Source: Bacteroidales bacterium (GTDB taxonomy: Bacteria; Bacteroidota; Bacteroidia; Bacteroidales; JAADGE01). Taken from it: a DNA stretch of 33,597 nt. The notes beneath the pieces are model-generated. The model made no database searches, was not told the origin of the DNA, and was given only the letters and a program-made list of their open reading frames with translations. Made by a program: the position numbers and the translations under genes. Shown piece by piece: positions 9,270 to 17,962 of this stretch; the first letter of the stretch is position 1; every line of letters begins with the position of its first letter. Where the stretch lies: contig JAIORQ010000071.1 in NCBI GenBank assembly GCA_021108035.1, forward strand, positions 1-33,597, written 5' to 3'.

Positions 9270-9301
9270 CATAAAATAAGAAATACAATAATCTATATAT
9301 A

Positions 9302-11827
9302 ATGACAGAAAAATATTTAAAGCACAAAGCCGAAAGAAATGCAATGGGGATACCTGCTCTTCCTCTAAATCCGGAACAAACAGAAGAATTATGTTTATTA
9401 CTCGGAAATCCGCCTGTAGGGAAGGAAGATTTTTTGATGAATTTGTTTACGGAAAGAATCTCTCCGGGTGTTGACCCTGCTGCAAAAGTAAAAGCAGAAT
9501 TTCTGCATAAAATAATTAAAAAAGAAAAAAAATCACCTTTAATTTCAGGCAAAAAAGCTGTTGAAATTCTGGGAACTATGTTAGGCGGATATAATGTGGC
9601 ACCCTTAATTGATACATTAAGCAATAATGAATTGGCAGAAGAAGCCGTAAAATCATTATCGCAAACCATCTTTGTTTACGAGGCATTCAGCACTGTTGCA
9701 GAATTAGCAAAAACAAATGTACATGCAAAAAAAGTTGTAAAATCATGGGCAAATGCCGAGTGGTTTACATCAAAATCTGCAATACCTGAAAATATAAAAG
9801 TGAAAGTATTTATGGTTGAAGGCGAAACCAATACCGATGACTTATCTCCGGCAAGTGATGCTTGGAGTCGCTCGGATATTCCTTTGCATTCGCTTTCAAT
9901 GCTTAATGCAAGAAAACCTGAAGGCTTAAAAGAAATAGCCGAATGGAAAGCAGAAGGCTGTAAAGTTGCATATGCAGGTGATGTTGTGGGTACCGGTTCT
10001 TCCAGAAAATCGGCAACCAACAGTGTATTGTGGCATATGGGAGAAGATATCCCTTTTATTCCGAATAAAAAAAGAGATGCAGTAGTAATAGGCAACGTAA
10101 TAGCTCCTATATTTTTCAATACGGTTGAAGATTCAGGCGGTTTACCGATAATTGCGGATGTTGCAAAATTAAATCACGGAGATATTATTAACATCAATAC
10201 TGTTAAAGGTGAAATAACATCCGAATCGGGTGATGTATTATCGACTTTTGAATTAAAACCGAATACACTTGCAGACGAATTCAGAGCAGGCGGTCGTATT
10301 CCGTTGATTATCGGGCGAAAGCTAACTAATGATGCAAGAAAATTTCTCGGAGAGGAAGAAACAGATGTTTTTGAGAAACCGAATAATCCTGTTCCGAAAG
10401 CAAATCAACAATACACTCTTGCTCAAAAAATGGTTGGTAAAGCTTGCGGTATGAAAGGGGTTTTACCCGGAATGGCAGTTGAACCGAAAATGACAACTGT
10501 AGGTTCGCAAGATACAACAGGACCGATGACAGCAGATGAAATTACCGAATTGGCATGTTTAAAATTCCAAACCGATTTATTTATGCAATCATTCTGTCAT
10601 ACAGCTGCTTATCCTAAAGAAAGTGATAAAAAAATGCACAAAGCATTACCGAAATTTATAACGGAACGTGAAGGAGTATCTTTATATCCGGGCGACGGTG
10701 TTATTCATTCATGGTTGAACAGAATGCTGATTCCCGATACAGTAGGAACAGGCGGTGATTCTCACACCAGATTTCCTCTCGGAATATCATTTCCTGCAGG
10801 TTCCGGATTAGTTGCATTTGCAGGTGCATTAGGTTCTATGCCGCTTGATATGCCTGAATCTGTTTTGGTTAAATTCAAAGGCAAAGCAAAACCGGGTATT
10901 ACATTAAGAGACGTAGTGAATGCTATTCCTTTATGGGCAATTAATAAAGGTTTAATGACCGTAGAAAAAGAAAATAAAAAGAACGTTTTTAACGGCAGAA
11001 TATTAGAAATGGAAGGTATGCCTGATATTTCTGCCGAACAAGCATTTGAATTAACAGATGCCGCTGCCGAAAGAAGTGCTGCTGCTGCAACTTATAAGTT
11101 ATCAGAAAAATCTGTTGCAACTTATTTACGTTCAAATGTTGCACTTCTTGAGAAAATGATAAAAGACGGATACGGATATGCACCGACTATTCAAAAGCGG
11201 ATTGATGCCGGAAAAGATTGGTTAAAAAATCAGAAATTAATGACAAGAGATGAAAATGCAGAGTATGCTGCTGTTATTGAAATTGATTTATCAGAAATTA
11301 AAGAGCCTATTGTTTGTTGTCCGAATGATCCGGATGATGTTAAATATATTTCGGAAGTTCAAAATACGAAAGTTGATGATGTGTTTATAGGTTCATGTAT
11401 GACTAACATCGGGCATTTCAGAGCAGCATCTAAAATTTGGGAAGGATTTGATCGTAATCCAAATGTAAGGACTTACATTGTTCCGCCGACAAAAATGGAT
11501 CAAGATAAGTTAAAATCAGAAGGTGAATATGCCAAATTCAGTAAAATGGGTGCAAGAATCGAAATTCCGGGTTGCTCAATGTGTATGGGTAATCAATTGA
11601 GAATGCCTGACGGAGTAACCGTTTTCTCCACATCAACTCGTAACTTTGATAATCGTATGGGGAAAGATACACTGGTATATCTCGGTTCGGCTGAAATGGC
11701 TGCAATTGTTTCTGTCTTAAATCGCATTCCTACTCCCGAAGAATATTTTGAATATTATAATAAATATGTACTTCCGGAAGAAAGTAATATTTATAAATAT
11801 TTGCAGTTTGATGAGCAATATGTATAA
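9302..11827 (+). CDS. acnB: Aconitase B (bifunctional aconitate hydratase / 2-methylisocitrate dehydratase)
   Basis: 841 residues in the AcnB domain order. The N-terminal HEAT-like domain (about 1-150, YLKHKAERNAMGIPALPL) precedes the swivel domain (about 160-370, TNTDDLSPASDAWSR, AGDVVGTGSSRKSATNS) and the catalytic [4Fe-4S] domain. The cluster ligands are Cys699 (GSCMTNIGHFRAA), Cys758 and Cys761 (IPGCSMCMGNQ). GGDSHTRFPLGISFPAGSG and STSTRNFDNRMG are the usual substrate-site segments. It converts citrate to isocitrate in the TCA cycle, and family members also act on 2-methyl-cis-aconitate. The swivel domain being N-terminal to the catalytic domain separates it from AcnA. The gene stands alone, with its own promoter and no co-directional partner. 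Confidence 0.97.
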   Translation: MTEKYLKHKAERNAMGIPALPLNPEQTEELCLLLGNPPVGKEDFLMNLFTERISPGVDPAAKVKAEFLHKIIKKEKKSPLISGKKAVEILGTMLGGYNVAPLIDTLSNNELAEEAVKSLSQTIFVYEAFSTVAELAKTNVHAKKVVKSWANAEWFTSKSAIPENIKVKVFMVEGETNTDDLSPASDAWSRSDIPLHSLSMLNARKPEGLKEIAEWKAEGCKVAYAGDVVGTGSSRKSATNSVLWHMGEDIPFIPNKKRDAVVIGNVIAPIFFNTVEDSGGLPIIADVAKLNHGDIININTVKGEITSESGDVLSTFELKPNTLADEFRAGGRIPLIIGRKLTNDARKFLGEEETDVFEKPNNPVPKANQQYTLAQKMVGKACGMKGVLPGMAVEPKMTTVGSQDTTGPMTADEITELACLKFQTDLFMQSFCHTAAYPKESDKKMHKALPKFITEREGVSLYPGDGVIHSWLNRMLIPDTVGTGGDSHTRFPLGISFPAGSGLVAFAGALGSMPLDMPESVLVKFKGKAKPGITLRDVVNAIPLWAINKGLMTVEKENKKNVFNGRILEMEGMPDISAEQAFELTDAAAERSAAAATYKLSEKSVATYLRSNVALLEKMIKDGYGYAPTIQKRIDAGKDWLKNQKLMTRDENAEYAAVIEIDLSEIKEPIVCCPNDPDDVKYISEVQNTKVDDVFIGSCMTNIGHFRAASKIWEGFDRNPNVRTYIVPPTKMDQDKLKSEGEYAKFSKMGARIEIPGCSMCMGNQLRMPDGVTVFSTSTRNFDNRMGKDTLVYLGSAEMAAIVSVLNRIPTPEEYFEYYNKYVLPEESNIYKYLQFDEQYV

Positions 11828-11898
11828 CAACTGCAAGCATATGTGCCTGTTAATAAACAAGTTATCGGACAGCTTATTGATTTGTGATTATAGGTAAT

Positions 11899-11935
11899 TA
11901 AAAAACGCACAAAAACAAATTGTTTAAGTGCGTTT
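11899..11935 (-). terminator. Terminator of tRNA-Leu
   Basis: AAACGCAC (11903-11910) pairs with GTGCGTTT (11928-11935), with further AACAA/TTGTT pairing inside. On the minus strand the stem begins one base after the tRNA and runs into six T. On the plus strand (acnB side) there is no T-run. Confidence 0.75.
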
Positions 11936-11936
11936 G

Positions 11937-12020
11937 TACCTGAGGCCGGGCTCGAACCGGCACGACATTGCTGTCATTGGTGTTTGAGACCAACGCGTCT
12001 ACCAATTCCGCCACTCAGGC
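11937..12020 (-). tRNA. tRNA-Leu (anticodon CAA)
   Basis: On the minus strand the gene begins GCCTGAGTGGCGGAATTGGT and ends with the T-arm GGTTCGAGCC and acceptor CTCAGGT plus discriminator A; 84 nt. The anticodon arm TTGGT-CTCAAAC-ACCAA gives CAA, which reads UUG. The long variable arm (after the anticodon stem, TGACAGCAATGTCG) is of class II, as expected for Leu. The first acceptor pair is G1-U72. The 3' CCA is not encoded. Confidence 0.95.
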
Positions 12021-12036
12021 TGAAAAAATAGGATTG

Positions 12037-12068
12037 CAAAGGTATCTGATTTATCGAATTTCTCCAAA
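12037..12068 (-). promoter_or_regulatory. Promoter of tRNA-Leu (TTTG, 20 bases, TACCTTTG)
   Basis: On the minus strand TTTG (12068-12065) and TACCTTTG (12044-12037) are spaced by 20 bases, a near-perfect Bacteroidota vegetative promoter. The start of transcription would be about 9 bases before the tRNA. Confidence 0.7.
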
Positions 12069-12095
12069 TTTATTTTTAATCGTTTTGCAGAAAAA

Positions 12096-14417
12096 TTAAT
12101 TTATAAACAGAAGTTTAGTAACAAAGGTTTGAGAACCGTCTTCATTTGAACAAAAAACAAGATATACCCCGGTACTTACTGTTCTTCCGTCAAAGGTCTT
12201 TCCGTCCCAAATTGCTTGCCCGCCCAATGCATCAGTTTCAAATACAACATTACCGGAAATATCCGTAAATTTTACATTTACCTCATCGGCTAAACCGGTA
12301 ACTGTGATCACGCCTTCATACCCGGGCCTCACAGGATTCGGGAATACATAAACTTCTCCGAAAATATCTTCTGCTTTTGTGGCATCACTTCTGTATGATA
12401 ATATCCCTTTATCCGTTAAGATGAATACTTCACCGGATTTATGATTAATACCAATATCTACTATTGAATTTGAGATCAACGGACTGTTATATATATTGAA
12501 ATTATGGACCTCTTCTTTTCCGTTATCAGATACCAAAAACAAACCGGAATTTTGTGTAGCTATCCATTTTCTGTCAGCACCGTCTGTTTCAATATCCGTA
12601 ACTATATCAGTACTTAAAAGATATTGTTCTGTAGTATCATTGCCGTATGATGTCAATTGTATTCTGTCTGCATAAAAATTATCTGAAAATACGTCATCCG
12701 GATTATAATATATAACTACACCTTCTTCAGTTCCGACCCAAACATTTCCGTCTTTATCTTGTTCAATAGCATATACAGTACTTGATATTAGCTCACCGTC
12801 GGAAGTTTTCGGTGTAAATTTTTTAAATGTATCATCATCTTTATCAAGAGGTGTATTGTTATCATCCAAAACTAAAATACCGCCTCCTTCTCCTAAATTA
12901 ATCCATTTATGGTTATTTTCCATAACAACAATATCGCCCGTTTCAACACTTGTGATTGCTCCGTTAAAATTATAACTCTCCCATTCATTATCCGGTGTTC
13001 TCACAGAAACAGGCTCTCCTGTATTTGGATTTGATACCCATAAATTATTATTATTATCAAATACAAGGCTTGTTATTCTGATATAACCGTATCCATATCC
13101 CGTATAAGGTTGAAGGCTGCTGTTTAAATGATTGTATGCATTTTGCCATTCATTATTTTGAAATTCGAAAATACCATACCCCCAAGACCCGATAAATAAC
13201 CGATTTTTATCGTCAGGATGAACAGCAATTGAAAAGAAATTCCAGGCAGTATCATTCGTAATTTCAAATGTTTCCCAATTTTCATTTTCAAATACATTGT
13301 AAACAGGGCTGTGCCATGCTTTTGCTTTATTATTTCCGTTAGTTGTTATAACTTTTCCGTTGACAGTTTCAATATGTGCAGTGGTATTATTTGACGGGCC
13401 GTTGGGATATACAAAATTTAACACATCTGAATTTGTATAAACTAAACCCCATTTGCTGTCTGCAATAAAAAAATTATCTGAATCATCAATAATTCCGTAT
13501 TTCATTTGAGGCCATGTTGAAATATCTTGATTTGTAAAGCTGTACCAATTTAAGTGTTTGACGGAATTGAAATTTTGATCAAATACCTTTATGTAGCCTT
13601 GCATTGTAAAAACAATCCGGTTTTCGTTATCAGTAATTGACTTGATATTATCAATTTTAATGTCATCATTAAGTTGCCAAGAGTTGTTTCTGTATTCATA
13701 CAATGTATCATTCTCAGTAACAGGATTTATTTGATTGGCAAATAGTGTGTTACTGAAATAGTGAACGATATTAAATTTGTAATTATTATTTGGGATGCTT
13801 TCAAGCAATCCCCAATTTCTGTAGTCAACAAGATCTTGAGAATTAAAATCGGCATAAAACAATCCTTCGTCAGTTGCAGCATAAATATTATTTTCATCAA
13901 AAGTAATATCATTAACTTTTACATAAGATGCATTGTCTCCGATATAATAAGTATCATTAAACTCCAAGCGATTAATGTCTAAAAGAACAATACCAAAACC
14001 GCAAGACAAATATGCAATATCACCGGAAAACGTAATATTATAAATAGTTTTATCAGCACTGATTTGTTTTCTTTTTATATCTGATAAATTATAAATAATA
14101 TTATTTATTAAAATATCAATATTAGAATTCTCATAAATTATTAAAAGTGCATTATTTGCACTGTTATATGCAATTCTCTCAATTTTAGAATCGCTTAAAC
14201 CGTTAACCTTTGTTAATTTTTCTAAAGTGCCTTCTTGCTTATCATAAGAAAAAACTGCTAATTCAGCTGCAACATATACTTTGCTGCCGGCATCAGCCAC
14301 GCAATGAGTTTTTTTGTATGAAAAATGATCTCTCCATTTTCCGACAGGAACTTGAGTAAAGGCATTAAAATTTATAAATAAGAAGATAAAAAATAAGCCG
14401 GTTTTTACAGATTGCAT
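12096..14417 (-). CDS. porZ: PorZ-like type IX secretion system protein (propellers plus C-terminal sorting-type domain)
   Basis: 773 residues. After a signal peptide (about 1-22) comes PVGKWRDHFSYKKTHCVADAGSKVYVAAELAVFSYD, matching the characteristic start of PorZ proteins. Two beta-propeller regions follow with repeats of the type VNDITFDENNIYAATDEGLFYAD, NNLWVSNPNTGEP, GNVWVGTEEGVVIY and DRKWIATQNSGLFLV. The last about 85 residues (VYVFPNPVRPGYEGVITVTG ... DGRTVSTGVYLVFCSNEDG) are a T9SS-type C-terminal domain. PorZ is part of the cell-surface attachment complex of T9SS, where it helps deliver anionic LPS to cargo. No other T9SS gene lies in the window; this is normal, as porZ is often unlinked. 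It follows the XTP diphosphatase gene by 54 bases, so co-transcription is possible. Confidence 0.85.
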   Translation of the reverse strand: MQSVKTGLFFIFLFINFNAFTQVPVGKWRDHFSYKKTHCVADAGSKVYVAAELAVFSYDKQEGTLEKLTKVNGLSDSKIERIAYNSANNALLIIYENSNIDILINNIIYNLSDIKRKQISADKTIYNITFSGDIAYLSCGFGIVLLDINRLEFNDTYYIGDNASYVKVNDITFDENNIYAATDEGLFYADFNSQDLVDYRNWGLLESIPNNNYKFNIVHYFSNTLFANQINPVTENDTLYEYRNNSWQLNDDIKIDNIKSITDNENRIVFTMQGYIKVFDQNFNSVKHLNWYSFTNQDISTWPQMKYGIIDDSDNFFIADSKWGLVYTNSDVLNFVYPNGPSNNTTAHIETVNGKVITTNGNNKAKAWHSPVYNVFENENWETFEITNDTAWNFFSIAVHPDDKNRLFIGSWGYGIFEFQNNEWQNAYNHLNSSLQPYTGYGYGYIRITSLVFDNNNNLWVSNPNTGEPVSVRTPDNEWESYNFNGAITSVETGDIVVMENNHKWINLGEGGGILVLDDNNTPLDKDDDTFKKFTPKTSDGELISSTVYAIEQDKDGNVWVGTEEGVVIYYNPDDVFSDNFYADRIQLTSYGNDTTEQYLLSTDIVTDIETDGADRKWIATQNSGLFLVSDNGKEEVHNFNIYNSPLISNSIVDIGINHKSGEVFILTDKGILSYRSDATKAEDIFGEVYVFPNPVRPGYEGVITVTGLADEVNVKFTDISGNVVFETDALGGQAIWDGKTFDGRTVSTGVYLVFCSNEDGSQTFVTKLLFIN

Positions 14418-14471
14418 TATGCTGAAATTTTGGTTACTTGACTTTAAACGAAAAAAAAGAATGTTAATTGT

Positions 14472-15047
14472 TTATCTGTTTTTTAAAAATTCTGCCAATT
14501 TTCTGCTTGCTCTTCCTCTGTGGCTGATTTTATTCTTTTCTTCAGAAGATAATTCTGCAAAAGTCTTGTTATAACCTTTTGGTAAAAAGACAGGATCGTA
14601 ACCAAAACCTGATGTTCCTCTTCTTTCTTTCAATAAAGTTCCCTCAATGATACCTTTAAATTGATATTCTTTACCGTCAATTACCAAAGATATAACAGTT
14701 TTAAATTGGGCTTTTCTGTTTGAAACACCGGTTAATTTTTTTAGTACTTTTTCAATATTATCATCAAAACTGCACCCCTCACCTGCATATCTTGCAGAAT
14801 AAACTCCCGGTTCACCGTTTAATACATCAATTTCCAATCCTGTATCATCTGCAAAACAATTCGTTTTATAATTCTCATAAATATAAAACGCTTTTTGTGA
14901 TGCATTCCCTTCAATAGTATCTTGAGTTTCAGGAATATCTTCAACACAATTTATATCTTTGAGATTGAGAATTTCAAAGTCATTACTTATAATTGTCTTT
15001 ACTTCTTCAAGTTTATGTTTGTTATTTGTTGCAAATACCAGTTTCAT
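14472..15047 (-). CDS. rdgB: XTP/dITP diphosphatase (RdgB/HAM1 family)
   Basis: 191 residues, the usual family length. All signatures are present: [12 protein letters not shown] (5-16), ADDTGLEID with the general-base Asp (66-74), [12 protein letters not shown] (78-89), [13 protein letters not shown] (about 145-157) and KISHRGRA near the C-terminus. The enzyme hydrolyses non-canonical purine triphosphates (dITP, XTP, ITP) to the monophosphate and pyrophosphate with Mg, keeping them out of DNA and RNA. It is cytosolic. It lies 54 bases upstream of porZ on the same strand and may share its transcript. Confidence 0.97.
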   Translation of the reverse strand: MKLVFATNNKHKLEEVKTIISNDFEILNLKDINCVEDIPETQDTIEGNASQKAFYIYENYKTNCFADDTGLEIDVLNGEPGVYSARYAGEGCSFDDNIEKVLKKLTGVSNRKAQFKTVISLVIDGKEYQFKGIIEGTLLKERRGTSGFGYDPVFLPKGYNKTFAELSSEEKNKISHRGRASRKLAEFLKNR

Positions 15048-15174
15048 TATTTAAAATGGTTGTCTTTTTAATTATGATTAAATATTTTATGAATACTGAA
15101 ATAAATTACTGACAATTCAGTGATAATAGTTCAGCACAAGTTGTTCTCATATGTTTGCGTTAAAGTCGCAAATT

Positions 15175-15645
15175 CTACAAAATCCAACAAACACCCACTC
15201 TAATGTTTGTAGCATAATATCCGACTTCGGTAAACAAGCCGAATTTCTTTTTTTTATTTAACTTAAAACGAGAACCCACAAAAATATCAGGGAAAAAATG
15301 GGTATCTTCCATCGGGACAAAAGCAACACCTAATCCGGCATATACATCTAAGTGTTTAGTTCTGTAAGTACCAAAATGAAAAGCTGTTCGGGCTGTTATT
15401 ACCGGAGAAATCTCATCTTCAACAAATAACATAACAGCATATAAACCTGCACCTAAATAACCAATATCTCTGATTGTTGATAATGATCTTTCATAACTTG
15501 CATTTACAGCAGGAGCTCCTGTTCCGAGAATTTTATATCCTCCGCCAAGAGCAACGGCATTCTTTCCTTTTCTGAAAACATCTTGCCCAAATGATATTTG
15601 TAATGTAAAAAAAAGTATGACAAAAATTAAGATTTTCTTAATCAT
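15175..15645 (-). CDS. Small outer-membrane beta-barrel protein (paralogue of the next gene)
   Basis: 156 residues: signal peptide (about 1-20, cleavage at FGQ), then alternating strands with Gly- and Tyr-rich turns. Segments NASYERSLSTIRDIGYLGAGLY, TAFHFGTYRTKHLDVYAGLGVAF, DIFVGSRFKLNKKKKFGLFTEVGYYATNIRVGV align with equivalent segments of the upstream gene, so the pair arose by duplication. Eight strands would fit the length, as in small OmpA/OmpW-like barrels. The function is unknown; porin or structural roles are possible. It is 49 bases downstream of its paralogue, probably in one operon. A small hairpin (TTTGCG / CGCAAA) overlaps its stop but lacks a T-run. Confidence 0.8.
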   Translation of the reverse strand: MIKKILIFVILFFTLQISFGQDVFRKGKNAVALGGGYKILGTGAPAVNASYERSLSTIRDIGYLGAGLYAVMLFVEDEISPVITARTAFHFGTYRTKHLDVYAGLGVAFVPMEDTHFFPDIFVGSRFKLNKKKKFGLFTEVGYYATNIRVGVCWIL

Positions 15646-15694
15646 AAGATTAATTTTTTATTAATATGCCTTTTTTTAGTTATACTTATTCAGC

Positions 15695-16234
15695 TTAAAA
15701 CTTTAGCGTAATACCTGCCTTTAAATATGAGATACCGTAACCGACTTCTGCAAATAAACCGAAATTAGATGACATCATATATCTTGCACCGGCAAATACA
15801 TCATCAACGAAATAAGAATCTGTGCTTATATAGTCATCATAATAATATCCTGTATATGAATATTTGCTGAATCCAATACCGGCATGTACTCCTGCATACA
15901 AATCAAAATCGCCGGTATCAAAAAAACCGAAATGAAATACACCTCTTGCAGCAATTATACCATTTGTATATGTATCTCTATATATCCCGTGATTATACCA
16001 TGAAGTCCTGAAAGAACCAAATCCTCCGACACCAATAACACCAACATCAGGAATATTAACAATCCCAACTTCAAAACTTGCATTAAAAGAAGGAACAGGT
16101 GCAAGAGTATTAATATAACCCCATCCTAATCCAATCCCGACATTAATTGCTACATCTCCTTTTTCGAACGCCTGACCATTTGCAGTATATACCACTGAAA
16201 CAACAGCAATTAAAATAAATAATCTTTTAAACAT
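15695..16234 (-). CDS. Small outer-membrane beta-barrel protein, first of a tandem pair
   Basis: 179 residues with signal peptide (about 1-20, TANGQ). The mature part alternates strands rich in Gly, Tyr and Phe: KGDVAINVGIGLGWGYINT, VIGVGGFGSFRTSWY, GVFHFGFFDTGDFDLYAGVHAG, VDDVFAGARYMMSSNFGLFAEVGYGISYLKAG, ending in the aromatic C-terminal residue typical of outer-membrane barrels (TLKF). It has an insertion of YYYDDYISTDSYF-type residues not found in its paralogue, perhaps an extracellular loop. The promoter box TATATTTG lies at 16270-16277. The role is unknown; the pair may be expressed together. Confidence 0.8.
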   Translation of the reverse strand: MFKRLFILIAVVSVVYTANGQAFEKGDVAINVGIGLGWGYINTLAPVPSFNASFEVGIVNIPDVGVIGVGGFGSFRTSWYNHGIYRDTYTNGIIAARGVFHFGFFDTGDFDLYAGVHAGIGFSKYSYTGYYYDDYISTDSYFVDDVFAGARYMMSSNFGLFAEVGYGISYLKAGITLKF

Positions 16235-16269
16235 AATATAATAGTTTATGGTTTATAAAAATAAAAACA

Positions 16270-16277
16270 CAAATATA
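16270..16277 (-). promoter_or_regulatory. -7 promoter box of the barrel-protein pair
   Basis: TATATTTG on the minus strand lies 36 bases before the ATG at 16234. It is divergent from the manB promoter 40 bases away. Confidence 0.5.
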
Positions 16278-16316
16278 AGTAATATTTTTTCTTAGTATTA
16301 TATAAAAATCTCAATA

Positions 16317-16347
16317 TTTGAAACAAAATAAAAAAATTATACCTTTG
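16317..16347 (+). promoter_or_regulatory. Promoter of manB (TTTG, 19 bases, TACCTTTG)
   Basis: TTTG at 16317-16320 and TACCTTTG at 16340-16347 are separated by exactly 19 bases, the best Bacteroidota consensus match in the window. The leader to ATG 16401 would be about 45 bases. Confidence 0.75.
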
Positions 16348-16400
16348 GAGCTGATTATTAAAATTTATTTATATTAAAAACTTAACTAAATTATTTTCAA

Positions 16401-17735
16401 ATGAAAGCCTTCCATGCATATGATATCAGAGGAATTTATAATCAAGATTTTAATAAAGATGATGCATATAAAATCGGATATTTTATTCCGGAGTTATTAA
16501 AAACAAATAAAGTTTTAGTAGGCAGAGATGTCAGAATTTCATCACCTGAAATTTTTAAACACTTATGCAAAGGAATAAATGATGCCGGAGCAGATGTTTA
16601 TGATCTTGGATTATCAACAACACCTATGGTTTATTTCATAACAGCAAAACACGGTTTTGATGCATCTGTTATGATTACGGCCTCTCATAATTCAAAAGAA
16701 TATAACGGAATGAAAATATCTCGAACCGATGCTATTCCCGTAGGTTATGATACAGGACTTAATAAGCTTGAAGAAATGTTGGAAACAAAAGAAGTTAAAA
16801 TTAAAGAAAAAAGAGGGTCTGTTATTTCATATAATCAAAAAAATGAATATATAGATTTTCTGAAAAAATACATACCTGATCTTTCTCAACTTAAAATTGC
16901 TGTAGATTGTTCAAACGGGATGGCTGCTTTATTAATTAAAGAATTATTGGGAGATACTCCGGAATATATTTTTGATGAACTTGACGGAACTTTTCCAAAC
17001 CATGAAGCAAATCCCTTAGTTCCGAAAAATATAGTTGACCTTCAAAATCTTGTAAAAAAAGAAAAAGCTGATATAGGAATTATTTTTGACGGTGATGCTG
17101 ACAGAGTTATGTTTACAGATGAAAACGGAAAGTTTATTTCACCCGATTTAATGATTGCTGTTCTCGCAGATTATTTTAAAGATGAAAAGGGTAAATTCTT
17201 GCAAGATATCAGAACTTCAAAGGCTGTTGCGGAATATATCGGTAATCGTTTTGAGATGAATATGTGGAAAGTAGGACGAGCATATGCAGCATTAAAACTA
17301 AGAGAAATTGACGGTGTATTCGGAGGAGAATTGGCAGGTCATTATTATTTTCGAGATTTTTATTATTCAGATTCAGGACTGTTGGCAACTTTAATTCTTC
17401 TGAATGTTATAACTGATAATAAGAAAAACGGAATAAAGGTTTCTGAAATGATCTCTAAAATTGAAGCCTATAAAAATTCAGGAGAAATTAATTTCAAACT
17501 TGAGAAGAAGAAAGAAGCAATGGAAGCTGTGAAAGATTTTTATTTTCAACTTTCAGAAGAACCTGCTGCATTTTACGACTTCGACGGATACAGAGTAGAA
17601 TACAATGATTGGTGGTTTAACATAAGACCGTCGAATACAGAACCGTATTTAAGAATGTTGGTGGAAGCAAAATCAAAGGAATTGCTTGATGAAAAAGTTA
17701 AAGAGATCACAGAGATTATTAAAAGTTTTGATTGA
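16401..17735 (+). CDS. manB: Phosphomannomutase / phosphoglucomutase
   Basis: 444 residues, alpha-D-phosphohexomutase family with all four domains. The start is MKAFHAYDIRGIYNQDF. The phosphoserine loop is TASHNSKEYNGMK with active Ser95; the Mg loop is DGDADR (in IIFDGDADRVMF); the sugar loop is GGELAGHYYF; the phosphate-binding loop is RPSNTEPYLRM in domain 4. It interconverts mannose-6-phosphate with mannose-1-phosphate, and often glucose phosphates too, supplying GDP-mannose or UDP-glucose for surface polysaccharides. GEXXGH with Tyr-Tyr next fits a dual PMM/PGM, but specificity cannot be fixed from sequence. It is preceded by a strong promoter and followed by a repeat-filled spacer, so it seems monocistronic. 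Confidence 0.93.
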   Translation: MKAFHAYDIRGIYNQDFNKDDAYKIGYFIPELLKTNKVLVGRDVRISSPEIFKHLCKGINDAGADVYDLGLSTTPMVYFITAKHGFDASVMITASHNSKEYNGMKISRTDAIPVGYDTGLNKLEEMLETKEVKIKEKRGSVISYNQKNEYIDFLKKYIPDLSQLKIAVDCSNGMAALLIKELLGDTPEYIFDELDGTFPNHEANPLVPKNIVDLQNLVKKEKADIGIIFDGDADRVMFTDENGKFISPDLMIAVLADYFKDEKGKFLQDIRTSKAVAEYIGNRFEMNMWKVGRAYAALKLREIDGVFGGELAGHYYFRDFYYSDSGLLATLILLNVITDNKKNGIKVSEMISKIEAYKNSGEINFKLEKKKEAMEAVKDFYFQLSEEPAAFYDFDGYRVEYNDWWFNIRPSNTEPYLRMLVEAKSKELLDEKVKEITEIIKSFD

Positions 17736-17962
17736 AAATGACTAAAACATTGTTAAATTGTTTCATTGCTAAATTGTTAAAAAACAGAAATATAACAATG
17801 ATTATTCTTTCAAATTAAAAAACAAACAACAAAATTATTAACAACGCAGCTTTCCGAAATAATCTGAACAAGTCGTCCCGTTTTTTTCGAGATTTGTTTA
17901 TAATTTTCAGTGCCGGCATAAAACTATTCATATAACACTATAAAACTATAACACTATAACGC
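17736..17962. repeat. Composite intergenic repeat, copy A (8-base repeats plus a hairpin-prone block)
   Basis: 17747-17778 holds four degenerate 8-base units (acattgtt, aaattgtt, tcattgct, aaattgtt). 17875-17904 (starting gtcccg, then a T-run) matches the reverse complement of 20970-20999 with one indel and one substitution. 17931-17960 is an 8-base-period run of actata units just before the exchanger start. No gene is seen. Confidence 0.6.

Noticed and set aside
9259-10119. Minus-strand frames opposite acnB
   Set aside because: They are shadows of the aconitase coding frame, and AcnB motifs are complete on the plus strand.
12096-14417. Two-component hybrid histidine kinase
   Set aside because: The propeller repeats resemble those of hybrid kinases, but no TM helix, HisKA or ATPase domain follows; the end is a T9SS-type C-terminal domain, which fits PorZ.
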